In this document: positions 1 to 8,437 of the stretch, piece by piece | Position numbering within the stretch: the first letter of the stretch is position 1 | Layout: each line of letters begins with the position of its first letter | Assembly: GCF_001639105.2 (NCBI RefSeq) | Contig: NZ_CP015285.1 | Span: 736,501-800,500 of the forward strand | Direction of reading: 5' to 3' | Length of the DNA: 64,000 bases | From: Azospirillum humicireducens | Lineage (GTDB): Bacteria > Pseudomonadota > Alphaproteobacteria > Azospirillales > Azospirillaceae | Notes under the pieces: model-generated | What the model saw: only the letters and a program-made list of their open reading frames with translations | Databases searched by the model: none | Told to the model about the DNA's origin: nothing | Translations under genes and position numbers: made by a program

Positions 1-199
1 CCTTGACGGCCGGCGGTGTGCGCAGGTTCGGGTGCGGCGGCACCGACAGCGGAACCGCATTTTCAAGTGTCAGGCCGGCGGCTGTCCGAAGATCGGCCGG
101 AGCCGCCGCCGACAGAGCGGCAGGATGCAGCGCCCAGGCCGCGCACAGCGCGGCGGCGATGGCACGGTGTCTGCGGTCGGCGTGTCCCCAGCGGCCCAA
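1..199 (-). CDS. Secreted protein, N-terminal part only (cut by window start)
   Basis: An open minus-strand frame with strong G/C third-position bias runs off the window edge. Its first ~35 residues look like a Sec signal peptide: an Arg-rich start (RRHR), a hydrophobic core rich in Ala and Leu, then SAAA as a likely cleavage site. The mature part begins ADLRTAAGLTLENAVPL. The proposed start is a TTG at 199-197; a GTG further upstream (253-251) is in frame, but its codons are less typical. No ATG is available. It lies downstream of suhB on the same strand with a gap of about 120 bases. The family cannot be recognised from so little sequence. Confidence 0.42.
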   Translation of the reverse strand, partial: MGRWGHADRRHRAIAAALCAAWALHPAALSAAAPADLRTAAGLTLENAVPLSVPPHPNLRTPPAVK

Positions 200-322
200 A
201 ACGATGCGTCCCGTTAAACCCTTGTCGTGCAAACCATAGCCTATCGATCGCACCAGCCACAACCGCTCATCCGTCCCGCCCCGGTGTGGGGCAGGGCGGG
301 CGGATCGGTGCGGAAGCGGTGC

Positions 323-1120
323 TCAGCCCTTGGCGGACTTCAGCAGGCGGGCGACCGGGACCTGGAGGTGGCTGTTGGCGGCGAGAACGTTGCCGGTGAA
401 GACGGGATTGCGGCCACCCTCGATCTCGCCGACGAAACCGCCGGCTTCGGTGACCATCAGCACGCCGGCCGCGCAGTCCCACGGAGACAGCCCGCGTTCC
501 CAATAGGCGTCGAATCGGCCGGCGGCGGTGTAGGCGAGGTCGAGCGAGGCGGCGCCGAAGCGGCGGATGCCCGCGACCTCCTTCATCACCGCTTCCTGTT
601 CCTTCAGGAAGGTGGCGTGGTCGCCGCGGCCCTTGAAGGGGATGCCGGTGGCGATCACGCAATCTTCCAGCCGGCGGCGTTCGGAGACACGCAGGCGGGT
701 GTGATTGACGAAGGCGCCGGCCCCCTTCTCGGCCCAGAACAGCTGGTCGCCGATGGGGGCGTAGATGACGCCGGCGACGATCTCGCCATTCCGCTCGGCA
801 GCGATGGAGATCGCCCAGTGCGGCAGGCCGTGCAGGAAGTTGGTGGTGCCGTCGAGCGGGTCGACGATCCAGCGCGCCTCGGCGTCGCTGCCCTTGGACG
901 CGCCGCTCTCCTCCATCAGGAAGCCGAATTCGGGACGCGCCTTCTGCAGTTCCTCGCGCAGGGTGCGTTCGGCCTTCAGGTCGGCGGCGGACACGAAGTC
1001 GGCCGGCCCCTTGCGCGACACCTGGAGGTGTTCGACCTCGCCGAAGTCGCGGACGAGACCCCGGGCGGCCTTTTCGGCGGCGCGGACCATGACGTTGATG
1101 AGAGCGGAGCGGGTGGCCAT
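323..1120 (-). CDS. suhB: Inositol monophosphatase family protein (SuhB-like)
   Basis: 265-aa sugar phosphatase of the inositol monophosphatase fold, which uses Mg2+ to hydrolyse myo-inositol phosphates and related substrates. Visible family motifs are the acidic metal site EES at about 70-72, motif A WIVDPLDGTTN at 84-94 with the metal-binding aspartates D87 and D90, and motif B PWDCAAGVLMVTEAGG near 213-228 with D215. The length matches the family. In bacteria SuhB also binds NusA/RNA polymerase in rRNA antitermination; whether this homologue does so is not shown here. It lies about 100 bases downstream of efp on the same strand, so co-transcription is possible. Confidence 0.93.
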   Translation of the reverse strand: MATRSALINVMVRAAEKAARGLVRDFGEVEHLQVSRKGPADFVSAADLKAERTLREELQKARPEFGFLMEESGASKGSDAEARWIVDPLDGTTNFLHGLPHWAISIAAERNGEIVAGVIYAPIGDQLFWAEKGAGAFVNHTRLRVSERRRLEDCVIATGIPFKGRGDHATFLKEQEAVMKEVAGIRRFGAASLDLAYTAAGRFDAYWERGLSPWDCAAGVLMVTEAGGFVGEIEGGRNPVFTGNVLAANSHLQVPVARLLKSAKG

Positions 1121-1217
1121 GGGTGTTGGTGTACCGTTTTATGCAGGAACCAGAAAACAATACACCGGCCTCCGCGCTTGGCGAAGACCGGTGATGGCAG
1201 GACGGACCTGGGAAGGA

Positions 1218-1784
1218 TCAGTCCTTCGCGCGCTCGACATACTCGCCGGTGGCGGTGTCGACGACGACGCGGGTCCCGGCCTCGATGTGCGGCGGAACCA
1301 GGATCGACACGCCGTTTTCCAGCTTGGCCGGCTTGTAGGAGGAAGAGGCCGTCTGGCCCTTCACCACCGGGTCGGATTCGGTGATCAGCAGCGTGACCTT
1401 GCCGGGGATCTCGACACCCAGCGGCGAGCCTTCGTGGCTCTGCACCGTGACTTCCATGCCGTCCTGCAGGAAGACGGCCGGCTCGCCGATGATGTCGCGC
1501 GGAATGGCGACCTGCTCGAAGCTCTCCTTGTCCATGAAGGTGAAGCTGTCACCTTCGGCAAAGAGGAAGGTCATCTCATGCTCGTCCAGGCGAGCGCGCT
1601 CAACGGTCTCCTGGGTGCGGAACCGCTCGATCGACTTGTTGCCGGTACGAACGTCCTTCATTTCCAGCTGGATGAAGGCGCCGCCCTTGCCGGGCTGCAC
1701 GATGGCGGTTTTGGTGATGACCCAGAGCTTACCGTTGTGCTCCAGCACATGGCCGGGGCGCATCGTGTTGGCATTGACCTTCAT
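1218..1784 (-). CDS. efp: Elongation factor P
   Basis: 188-aa EF-P, which binds between the ribosomal P and E sites and relieves stalling at polyproline. The three-domain architecture and length are typical. The loop VQPGKGGAF carries a lysine at K33, the equivalent of E. coli K34 that is beta-lysylated by EpmA. The divergent neighbour at 2185 encodes that modifying enzyme, which supports a lysine-type modification. The Pro-Pro-rich TolA encoded at about 21 kb is an obvious local candidate for EF-P dependence (inference). Confidence 0.96.
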   Translation of the reverse strand: MKVNANTMRPGHVLEHNGKLWVITKTAIVQPGKGGAFIQLEMKDVRTGNKSIERFRTQETVERARLDEHEMTFLFAEGDSFTFMDKESFEQVAIPRDIIGEPAVFLQDGMEVTVQSHEGSPLGVEIPGKVTLLITESDPVVKGQTASSSYKPAKLENGVSILVPPHIEAGTRVVVDTATGEYVERAKD

Positions 1785-2184
1785 GGCGTACTCGTGAATT
1801 CCAGAATCAGGGCGGCGCGGACCCTACCAGCTTGACCGCCCATAGGCAACGGCGCGGAACGGTAACGGCGTGCGATCCGGGCCGTCTGCGTGCGATTCTT
1901 TGCCGTCCGGGGGCAAATCGCGCCTTGGATTTAGAATCGCTCCAGCAATGAGACGTTTGAAACATCCGCCCGGCCTCCGTTCACCGTTCCATCCGCAGCG
2001 GCAAGGGTTCGGCTGTCTGCCTGGGGAGAGTAGCACGAGGTCATTCCCGGCGGTATGCGCGTGCTGCAAAACCGGCCGGCGGGTGCGATGCCGCTGTGAC
2101 CATTGGCAACCCGGCTTGAGTACGCCGCCCGTGGATGTTCTGATGCGCCCGCACCCCTTTCGACTTTCCAGATGAGCGCGCCGC
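1785..2184. other. Efp/epmA divergent intergenic region, 400 bp
   Basis: This gap separates the start of efp (minus) from that of epmA (plus), so it should hold both promoters. It is slightly less GC-rich near 1905-1975. Short open frames exist on both strands but have no codon bias, no ribosome-binding site and no recognisable protein. I see no riboswitch consensus and no terminator hairpin. Confidence 0.5.
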
Positions 2185-3249
2185 ATGCCTGCCCACCGAC
2201 CCACCGAGCTTCCGCCCTGGCACCCCGAGGCGCTGGTCCGCCGCCGTCCCTATCTGGCGGCGCGCGGCCGGGTGTTGAACGCCGTCCGCCGTGTGTTCGA
2301 GGAGCTTGCCTTCGTCGAGGTCGACACGCCGGCCCTGCAGGTGTCTCCGGGAATGGAGCCGCATCTCCAGGCCTTCGCCACCGAACTGAAGGGACCGCAT
2401 CCGGACGACCGCCGGCCCCTCTACCTGCACACAAGCCCCGAGTTCGCGATGAAGAAGCTGCTGGTCGCTGGCGTGCCGCGGCTTTGGCAACTGGCGCATG
2501 TCTACCGCAACGGCGAACGGTCGGGGACGCACGCGCCGGAATTCTCGATGCTGGAATGGTATCGCGCGGGCGAGGGCTATCGCACCCTGATCGCGGATTG
2601 CCAGGAGCTTCTGCGCGCCGGGGCGGAAGCCGCCGGGCGGCGGAGCTTCGCGTTCCGCGGCATGACCTGCGATCCATTCGGGGTCTGGCGGGTGCTGACC
2701 GTGCCGGACGCTTTTCGCGAGTATGCCGGCATCGATCTGATGGCGACCTATGACGGCAGTCATGATCCCGATCCGGCGGCCCTGGCGGCGGAGGCCGCGC
2801 GCATCGGCATCGCCCCGCATGAGGGCGACCGCTGGGAAGACATCGTGTTCCGCATCATGTTCGACCGGATCGAGCCGCATCTTGGCGACGGGGTGCCTTG
2901 CGTGCTGACCGATTATCCGCTGTGCATGGCGGCGCTGTCGCGGCCGAAACCGGAGGATCCGCGTCTGGCCGAACGGTTCGAGCTGTATGCCTGCGGCCTG
3001 GAATTGGCGAACGCCTTCGGGGAGCTGACCGATCCGGCGGTGCAGCGTGCCCGCTTCGAAGCCGACATGGAGTTGAAGGAGCGTCTTTACGGGGAGCGCT
3101 TCCCGGTGGACGAGGATTTCCTGGCGGCGCTGGAACATGGCATGCCGCAGAGCAGCGGAATCGCCATGGGATTCGACCGGCTGGCGATGCTGTGCAGCGG
3201 CGCGGAGAGCATCGAGCAGGTGCTGTGGCTGCCGGTGGCGGGGGTGTGA
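2185..3249 (+). CDS. epmA: EF-P--(R)-beta-lysine ligase
   Basis: 354-aa truncated class II lysyl-tRNA synthetase homologue (also called GenX, PoxA or YjeA) that attaches beta-lysine to EF-P. It lacks the N-terminal OB-fold anticodon-binding domain of LysRS and starts directly in the catalytic core. Class II motif 2 is seen as HVYRNGERSGTHAPEFSMLEWY (about 105-126, shown split: HVYRNGERSG and THAPEFSMLEWY), and motif 3 as GIAMGFDRLAML near the C terminus. The ATG at 2185 fits the family N terminus; another ATG 13 bases upstream is out of frame. Its divergent partner is efp. The aminomutase EpmB, which makes beta-lysine, is not in the window. Confidence 0.93.
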   Translation: MPAHRPTELPPWHPEALVRRRPYLAARGRVLNAVRRVFEELAFVEVDTPALQVSPGMEPHLQAFATELKGPHPDDRRPLYLHTSPEFAMKKLLVAGVPRLWQLAHVYRNGERSGTHAPEFSMLEWYRAGEGYRTLIADCQELLRAGAEAAGRRSFAFRGMTCDPFGVWRVLTVPDAFREYAGIDLMATYDGSHDPDPAALAAEAARIGIAPHEGDRWEDIVFRIMFDRIEPHLGDGVPCVLTDYPLCMAALSRPKPEDPRLAERFELYACGLELANAFGELTDPAVQRARFEADMELKERLYGERFPVDEDFLAALEHGMPQSSGIAMGFDRLAMLCSGAESIEQVLWLPVAGV

Positions 3250-3261
3250 GGGTGGGTATCC

Positions 3262-3305
3262 CCCTCTCCCCAAGGGGGGAGGGGGGCCCTTGGAAGGGGA
3301 GAGGG
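3262..3305. repeat. GC-rich palindromic repeat (CCCTCTCCCC family), single copy
   Basis: The inverted repeat CCCTCTCCCC (3262-3271) / GGGGAGAGGG (3296-3305) has an inner AAGGG/CCCTT extension. It sits between the convergent ends of epmA and the FadL-type gene, where it could end transcription, although no T-run follows. It is one member of a family also present near 16.8, 28.6, 37.9 and 43.9 kb. Confidence 0.75.
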
Positions 3306-3314
3306 CAATCACCC

Positions 3315-4649
3315 TCAGAACGTGAACTTCGCCTGCAGGCCGATCAGGTCGATGCTGCTCTTGTACTCGGCGGTCAGGTTGCCGCGGCCGGCCTCGGCAC
3401 CGGTCAGGTCGTCGGTCAGGTTGACCGAGGCCTTCGGCACGAAGACGTGGGAGTAGGCGGCGTCCACGCGCAGACTGTCCGTCACCTGATAGCCGGCGCC
3501 GACCGACAACCAGTAGCGGTTCTGCTCCGGAATGCGGGGCGTGCGGTATTCGACGTCGACCGCGCCCTTGTCGAAGGCGATGCCGCCGCGCAGCGTCAGC
3601 TTGTCGGTCACCTTGTAGGAGGTGCCGAGCGCGTAGTACCAGGTGTCCTTCCAGTGCTCCTCCGTCAGGGAGTTGAGCGCCGGGTTGGCGATGTTGACGC
3701 GCAGTTCCTTGAAGCGCGACCAGTTGGTCCACTGCACGTCGGCCATCACCGCCCAGCGGTCGTTCACCTCGTGGTAGAGGCCGATGGAGGCGATTTCCGG
3801 CGTGATCAGGTCGGCATTGGCCGCCTGGGAGGGCAGGGCGCCGGCCAGCGATGCCGGCAGACCGGTGAAGGAGATGTTGCCGGTCAGAGAGTGCTTGACC
3901 GCCGATCGGTAGCCGATGCCGATGCGCGTGCCCTTCACCGGTTCGATGAGGGCGCCCAGGGAGACACCCCATCCCCAATCATCGCCGGTCACGTCGCTCT
4001 TGACGTCGAGCGCGCCCGGACGGCCCAGGCGGCTGGCGCCGAAGTCGGAGGACTGCGACAGCTTGGCCTTGGCGTACTGGATCTGCACGCCGCCGCCGAT
4101 GATGATCATCGGGTTGATCCGGTACGACACCGTCGGCACGAAGTTGTAGGTGCGCAGGTCCGACCGGATGCCGTGATAGCGGCCGATCCAGCTGTCGCCG
4201 TAATCGGTGACGAGACCCCAGGGGCCGTTGGCCGACAGGCCGACCTTCAGGTCGTCGTCGATCGAATAGACGAAATAGCCGGCCGGGACGATGGCGTCCT
4301 GCGCGATGTCGCCGGGCGAGGCGTTGCCGCTGATCGCGGTCCCGCCCAGCCGCTGGGCGCGGGTGGCGCTGGCGCTGTCGACCTTCGACTTGACGATGAC
4401 GCCGGTGGCGGTTTGCACCGCCTCGATTCCCGTGACCAGGCCCATGGTCGCCGGATTGTAGAACATGGAACTGGCATCGCCGTTGCCGCCGGCCGTCACG
4501 CCGGCATAGGCGGTGCCCTGGCCCGATACGCTCTGCTCCTTCAACGCAAATCCGGCGGCGAACGCGGTCGAGGCGGTCGCGATCGGTGCGGTTACCGCAA
4601 TGGCGGCAGCGGCGGTCATCAGGCGGGTCTTGAGCGTCATCGGAGACAT
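3315..4649 (-). CDS. OmpP1/FadL/TodX family outer-membrane transporter
   Basis: 444-aa outer-membrane beta-barrel predicted to take up long-chain fatty acids or other hydrophobic compounds. The chosen ATG (4649-4647) follows GGGGAAGGAACC, a good ribosome-binding site, and gives a signal peptide ending STAFA|AGFALKEQS. The mature N terminus matches the FadL hatch (FALKEQSVSGQGTAYAG), followed by SSMFYNPATMG near 60-70, which is the family's NPA signature. The C terminus ends in Phe (AKFTF), as expected for Bam-dependent barrel insertion. A longer open frame to 4769 exists but would place 40 extra residues before the signal peptide. Confidence 0.9.
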   Translation of the reverse strand: MSPMTLKTRLMTAAAAIAVTAPIATASTAFAAGFALKEQSVSGQGTAYAGVTAGGNGDASSMFYNPATMGLVTGIEAVQTATGVIVKSKVDSASATRAQRLGGTAISGNASPGDIAQDAIVPAGYFVYSIDDDLKVGLSANGPWGLVTDYGDSWIGRYHGIRSDLRTYNFVPTVSYRINPMIIIGGGVQIQYAKAKLSQSSDFGASRLGRPGALDVKSDVTGDDWGWGVSLGALIEPVKGTRIGIGYRSAVKHSLTGNISFTGLPASLAGALPSQAANADLITPEIASIGLYHEVNDRWAVMADVQWTNWSRFKELRVNIANPALNSLTEEHWKDTWYYALGTSYKVTDKLTLRGGIAFDKGAVDVEYRTPRIPEQNRYWLSVGAGYQVTDSLRVDAAYSHVFVPKASVNLTDDLTGAEAGRGNLTAEYKSSIDLIGLQAKFTF

Positions 4650-4854
4650 GGTTCCTTCCCCAAATTGTGTTATTGACGCAATGATACATAAACTGACGCT
4701 TACGTAAAGAGTGGCCCGCCGTTTTTTGTTGGCTGCACAAGCAGTGTTGCGGCCCTGCATCGGTTCCAAAAGCCGGAAAAGAAAAGTGGCCGCAGAGCGG
4801 CATCACCGGCGGGAGAAGGCTCTCCGGCCGGGGCGCCGCCTTGCGGCGGAATTA

Positions 4855-4901
4855 GATCGGATCGCGTAAAATCGGGATCGATTTGGAGCGCGAATCCGAT
4901 C
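4855..4901. repeat. Imperfect inverted repeat
   Basis: GATCGGATCGCG (4855-4866) faces CGCGAATCCGATC (4889-4901), giving a 12-bp near-perfect palindrome with a ~22-base A/T-rich loop. It lies directly beside the stronger palindrome at 4916-4955, and the two together look like one intergenic repeat unit. Confidence 0.55.
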
Positions 4902-4915
4902 GCCAAACATAAAGC

Positions 4916-4955
4916 TACAGCGTCGTGCGTTTCATATTAAACGCACGACGCTGTA
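4916..4955. repeat. Perfect 17-bp hairpin in intergenic region
   Basis: TACAGCGTCGTGCGTTT (4916-4932) is perfectly complementary to AAACGCACGACGCTGTA (4939-4955), with a 6-base loop CATATT. It starts about 45 bases after the TSUP stop codon on the minus strand. No T-run follows on either strand, so it is not a standard intrinsic terminator. From memory it resembles intergenic palindromes common in Rhizobiales; that likeness is not verified here. Confidence 0.85.
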
Positions 4956-5000
4956 TCCAGTGATTTCAGTGGAGAAAAAGCGCCGGCAGACCCCGGCGCG

Positions 5001-5807
5001 TCAGGCGACCCAGGCCACGGCGGCGGCGAACCACTCGCGCAGGATGTTGTGCTCGTCGCTCCACACCAGCTTGGCGGTGATCACGACGGAGGCGACGACC
5101 AGCATCGGACGGACGACTCGGGCGCCGTTGCGGATCACCATATGGGCGCCGACCTGGGCGCCGATATACTGGGCCACCCCCATCAGCAGCCCAATCGTCC
5201 ACAGCACATGGCCGCCGATGATGAAGAACAGCAGAGACGCCACGTTGCTGGTCAGGTTCAGCACCTTGGTGTGGGCGGTCGCCTTGCGCAGATTGTGGCC
5301 CAGCAGCGAGACGAAGGCGATGGCGAAGAAGGTGCCGGTGCCCGGCCCGAAGAAGCCGTCGTAGAAGCCGATTCCGGTCCCGATGCTCAGTGCGAAGGCA
5401 TGCTCGCCGATGCGCTGGTGGGCGTCGACATCGCCGGCCTTGGGCGACAGCAGCAGATAGATGGCGATGCCGATCAGCAGGATGGGAATGACGTCGCGCA
5501 GGAAGCTGGGATCCAGCATCTGCACCAGCGTGGCACCGGCTCCCGCGCCGATGAAGGTGCAGAGGATCATCGTGCGCATCGCCGCCGGATTGACCTCGCC
5601 CCGGCGGACGAACTTGATGGTGGCGGACAGCGATCCGAAGCTGGACTGCAGCTTGCCGGTGGCCAGCGCCTCGGCCGGCGACAGTCCCGCGGCCAGCAGG
5701 GCGGGAATGGTCAGAAGGCCGCCGCCGCCGGCGATGGAATCGACGAAGCCGGCCAGCAGGCCGACGGCGAACAGGATGCCCAGCGACTCGGGCGTCAGAA
5801 GATCCAT
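5001..5807 (-). CDS. Sulfite exporter TauE/SafE (TSUP) family membrane protein
   Basis: 268-aa inner-membrane protein with about eight hydrophobic segments arranged as two similar halves. The N-terminal half contains the family pattern GFVDSIAGGGGLLTIPALL (about 20-38) and the second half GFYDGFFGPGTGTFFAIAF (about 147-165). These paired glycine-rich motifs are typical of the YfcA branch of TSUP permeases. The family moves sulfur-containing or small organic anions across the inner membrane; the substrate here is unknown. No sulfur-metabolism gene is adjacent. Confidence 0.88.
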   Translation of the reverse strand: MDLLTPESLGILFAVGLLAGFVDSIAGGGGLLTIPALLAAGLSPAEALATGKLQSSFGSLSATIKFVRRGEVNPAAMRTMILCTFIGAGAGATLVQMLDPSFLRDVIPILLIGIAIYLLLSPKAGDVDAHQRIGEHAFALSIGTGIGFYDGFFGPGTGTFFAIAFVSLLGHNLRKATAHTKVLNLTSNVASLLFFIIGGHVLWTIGLLMGVAQYIGAQVGAHMVIRNGARVVRPMLVVASVVITAKLVWSDEHNILREWFAAAVAWVA

Positions 5808-5862
5808 GATCCTAGGAAAGTCCGCTTAGGGGTGCCGGCCGGCAGGGGCGGAATATGTACGC

Positions 5863-6537
5863 TCAGTCGGCCGAACCGGCAAGCGCCGCCTCGATGGCGG
5901 CATTCAGCGCCCGGACCCCGGCGCCCGGTCCTTGAGGATGGCCCCAGACGGCGTTGACCACGGCCAGGAAGTCGGCGCCTGCGGTGACCAGCGGCGTGCA
6001 ATTGTCGGCGGTGATGCCGCCGATGGCGACGCAGGGGACCTCCATCAGCTCCGACCACCAGCTCAGCAGCTCCGGCTCCGCCTTGTACTCGGCCGTTTTG
6101 GTGGTGGTGGGGAAGAAGGCGCCGAAGGCGACGTAATCGGCCCCCTCCTCGCCGGCGATCATGGCGAGATGGCGGCTGTCATGGCAGGTGACGCCGACGA
6201 TGGCGTCGTTGCCCAGAATCTTGCGGGCATCGCGAAAGGGCGTGTCCTGCTGCCCGACATGGACGCCGTCGCAGCCTGTCTCCCGCGCAAGGCGCGGATG
6301 GTCGTTCAGGATGAAGGCGACGTCCCGCTCCTGCGCGATCGGGCGCAGAGCATCGCAGGCGCGACGGATGTCGTCCTCGGAGCAGTCCTTGAGGCGGAGC
6401 TGCACGCAGGCGACATCGCCGGCGTCCAGCGCTTCCCGAAGAAGCGGCGCGAACGCCGCCGGCTCCAGGGCCGGCGGCGTCACGAGGTACAGACGGCAGG
6501 CGGCAGGTTCCGCCTGCACCGGCTTTCCCTTGGCCAA
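5863..6537 (-). CDS. thiE: Thiamine phosphate synthase
   Basis: 224-aa TIM-barrel enzyme that joins HMP-pyrophosphate and HET-phosphate (thiazole phosphate) to form thiamine monophosphate. Family signatures visible are VQLRLKD near 45-51, the pyrophosphate/metal region [22 protein letters not shown] (split: [10 protein letters not shown] and GCDGVHVGQ, about 75-96), GVTCH, the phosphate loop TTTKT, and [10 protein letters not shown] near 175-184. It begins 3 bases after the restored aldolase stop codon, implying one transcript. thiL, the next enzyme in the pathway, is at 55.9 kb. Confidence 0.93.
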   Translation of the reverse strand: MAKGKPVQAEPAACRLYLVTPPALEPAAFAPLLREALDAGDVACVQLRLKDCSEDDIRRACDALRPIAQERDVAFILNDHPRLARETGCDGVHVGQQDTPFRDARKILGNDAIVGVTCHDSRHLAMIAGEEGADYVAFGAFFPTTTKTAEYKAEPELLSWWSELMEVPCVAIGGITADNCTPLVTAGADFLAVVNAVWGHPQGPGAGVRALNAAIEAALAGSAD

Positions 6538-6540
6538 GTT

Positions 6541-7469
6541 TTACTCCCGGCCCTGGTAGATCTTCATGATCCGGTCGAGCAGCTTGAGGGCGTCCTCGCG
6601 CGGGCGCTGGAAGGCGTTGCGGCCGATGATCGAGCGTTGCCGCCGCCGTCACGGATGGCGCGCGCGTCCTCGAACACCGCATCCTCGCCCTTGGTGGCGC
6701 CGCCGGAGAAGACCACGATGCGGCGGCCGTTGAAGGTGCACTGCATGATGTGCTTCACCCGCTCCGCCTGGGTGGCGATCGGGATGTTCTTGGACTCGTA
6801 GACCTTCTTGGCTTCCGCCTGTTCCAGATGAGCCGACGGCAGCTTCACCTTGATGATGTGGGCGCCCAGCAGCGCGGCCATGTGGGCGGCGTAGCCGATC
6901 ACGTCGATGGCCAGCTCGCCATCCTTGGTGACGGCGCCGCCGCGCGGGTAGGACCACAGGACCGTGGCGAGGCCGTAGGACTTGGCTTCCTTCGACAGCT
7001 CACGGAACTCTTCGTACTGGTTGTACATCGAGTCGGAGCCGGGATAGATGGTGAAGCCGATGGCCGAGCAGCCCAGGCGCAGCGCGTCCTGGACCGAGGC
7101 GGTGACGGCCTGGTCGGCGTTTTCCTTCTGGGTGGACAGCGAGTTGGCGCTGTTCATCTTCAGGATCAGCGGGATCGACCCGGCGAAGGTGCCGGCGCCG
7201 GCTTCCAGCGAGCCCAGGGGAGCGGCGTAGGCGTTGCAGCCCGCGTCGATGGCCAGCTGGTAGTGGTAGTGCGGATCATAGCCGGCATCGTTGGGGCCGA
7301 AGCTGCGGGCGGGCCCGTGCTCGAAGCCCTGGTCGACCGGCAGGATCACCAGCTTGCCGGTGCCGCCGAGCTTGCCTTCCATCAGGATGCGGGCGAGGTT
7401 CGCCTTGGTGCCGGGATTGTCGCTCTCGTAGTTGGCGAGAATGTCTTTGACGCGGCGCGTGAGCTTCAT
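6541..7469 (-). CDS. Class I fructose-bisphosphate aldolase, frameshifted near its 3' end
   Basis: Class I (DhnA/FbaB-type) aldolase, Schiff-base enzyme of glycolysis and gluconeogenesis. Family sequence is clear throughout: ILPVDQGFEHGPARSF near 45-60, LWSYPRGGAVTKDGE, IIKVKLPSAH with the candidate Schiff-base lysine, and FSGGATKGEDA. The start ATG (7469-7467) follows AGGGAAGAGCCACA. After AIRDGGGN the frame breaks at about 6635: one C (plus strand) appears missing. Restoring it gives GSIIGRNAFQRPREDALKLLDRIMKIYQGRE and a stop at 6541, three bases before thiE. As read, translation ends at 6564 with an unrelated tail. This may be a sequencing error or a recent mutation. Confidence 0.85.
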
Positions 7470-7634
7470 TGTGGCTCTTCCCTGGGGCATTCTTGGAATG
7501 GCGCCGTCTTAGCCCGTATTCGGCCGTTTTGCAACGGTGGGAGGGGCATAAAGCGGCCATTTGCCGCGTCTGAACGGCCTAGGGCATGCGGAGGGGCCGT
7601 GCCCGCATGGTGAGTGTCGCACCCGCCCAAGGGG

Positions 7635-7880
7635 TTAGGGCAGAAGGGTGTGCAGTGCGATGTACAACCCATAGCCGGCACCGCCCAGCACCGCCCAGGC
7701 CCCCGCCGTCAATCCGATCCAGACCGCCAGCAGGCGGACGCCGCGCATCTTCTCCGGACCGTCGCCGGGGCCTGCGGACCCCAGCCCGCTTCGGTCCGCC
7801 GGCCGGACGCTTGCGGCGTGCCCCGGATGGCGAGGTTGCGCGATCGCCGGGGCCGGCGTGGTCAGCGAGGTGATGCTCAT
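7635..7880 (-). CDS. Small single-span membrane protein, unknown function
   Basis: 81-residue-scale protein starting MSITSLTTPAP. A flexible Pro/Gly-rich N-terminal half is followed by one hydrophobic segment (LLAVWIGLTAGAWAVLGGAG) near the C terminus. Third positions are strongly G/C, which supports real coding; the opposite strand lacks this bias. An ATG 18 bases upstream (7898) would add MPDDLP. No family recognised. It lies between the aldolase and the gene at 7991, all on the minus strand. Confidence 0.55.
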   Translation of the reverse strand: MSITSLTTPAPAIAQPRHPGHAASVRPADRSGLGSAGPGDGPEKMRGVRLLAVWIGLTAGAWAVLGGAGYGLYIALHTLLP

Positions 7881-7990
7881 GGGCAAGTCATCCGGCATCG
7901 GAGGGAGGGTGCTGTGTCACAAAGATATCCTTACGTGACGTTACACCACCTTTGCGCGGCGAGGCTGTGCGAAAAAGCGGTAGTCCCGGC

Positions 7991-8437
7991 TTAACCCTGC
8001 TCGCGTGCCAGCCAGTCGCGGCATAGGGCCTCCAGCACGGCGGTGCGGTGCAGCCCCCGTCCTTCAGCGGCTGTGACGGCGCCAAGGTCGAGAATTGCCG
8101 GGCATTTGGTCAGCAGCACCCCGCCGCGGGCAACGGCGATTGCAGCCAATCGGTCCGCCATGTCGGGTCTGCCGGTGAACAGGACCAGCCTCGAGCCGGA
8201 CGCCAGCGCCGCCTGCGCCTCTCCGGCGCGGTCGCCGCAATCGAGCAGGCCGGTGACCTCCAGCTCCGGATGGGCCTTGCGGACCCGTTCCACCACCCCA
8301 TTCAGCCACAGGGCGCCGGCCGCAGGCGGAGCCATCAGCACGAGCGGCATTCCGGTCGAGCCGACGGCGGCTGCGGCTGCCAGGGCGTCGTCCAGCCCGC
8401 GGATCAGGATGGGCCGGCATTGCGGAGAGGCGGTCAT
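7991..8437 (-). CDS. Conserved hypothetical protein, ~148 aa
   Basis: Soluble protein beginning MTASPQCRPILIRGLDDALA, with alternating beta/alpha patterns (PLVLMAPPAAG, LEVTGLLDCGDRAGEA, RLVLFTGRP, GGVLLTKCPAILDLG) suggesting a Rossmann-like or flavodoxin-like alpha/beta fold. Two cysteines occur in LLDCGD and LTKCPA. A start 18 bases upstream (MCLDLP) is also open. I do not recognise the family. Codon bias supports the minus strand over the overlapping plus-strand frames. Confidence 0.6.
   Translation of the reverse strand: MTASPQCRPILIRGLDDALAAAAAVGSTGMPLVLMAPPAAGALWLNGVVERVRKAHPELEVTGLLDCGDRAGEAQAALASGSRLVLFTGRPDMADRLAAIAVARGGVLLTKCPAILDLGAVTAAEGRGLHRTAVLEALCRDWLAREQG

Larger units (their letters stand above)
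4650..5000. other. Intergenic region with nested palindromes, 351 bp
   Basis: The gap lies between the 3' end of the TSUP gene and the 5' end of the FadL-type gene, both on the minus strand. It contains an A/T-rich promoter-like stretch next to the FadL-type gene (4660-4710) and two inverted repeats at 4855-4901 and 4916-4955. No coding frame with codon bias was seen. Confidence 0.6.

Noticed and set aside
1824-2204. Short frames on both strands in the efp/epmA gap
   Set aside because: No third-position bias, no ribosome-binding site and no family match; the gap is more simply a double promoter region.
3087-3325. Small frames across the repeat after epmA
   Set aside because: Their apparent Gly/Pro-rich proteins are translations of the palindromic repeat.
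6541-7634. TPP riboswitch upstream of thiE
   Set aside because: thiE directly follows the aldolase gene with no room for one, and the conserved CUGAGA/ACCUGA elements were not seen upstream of the aldolase.
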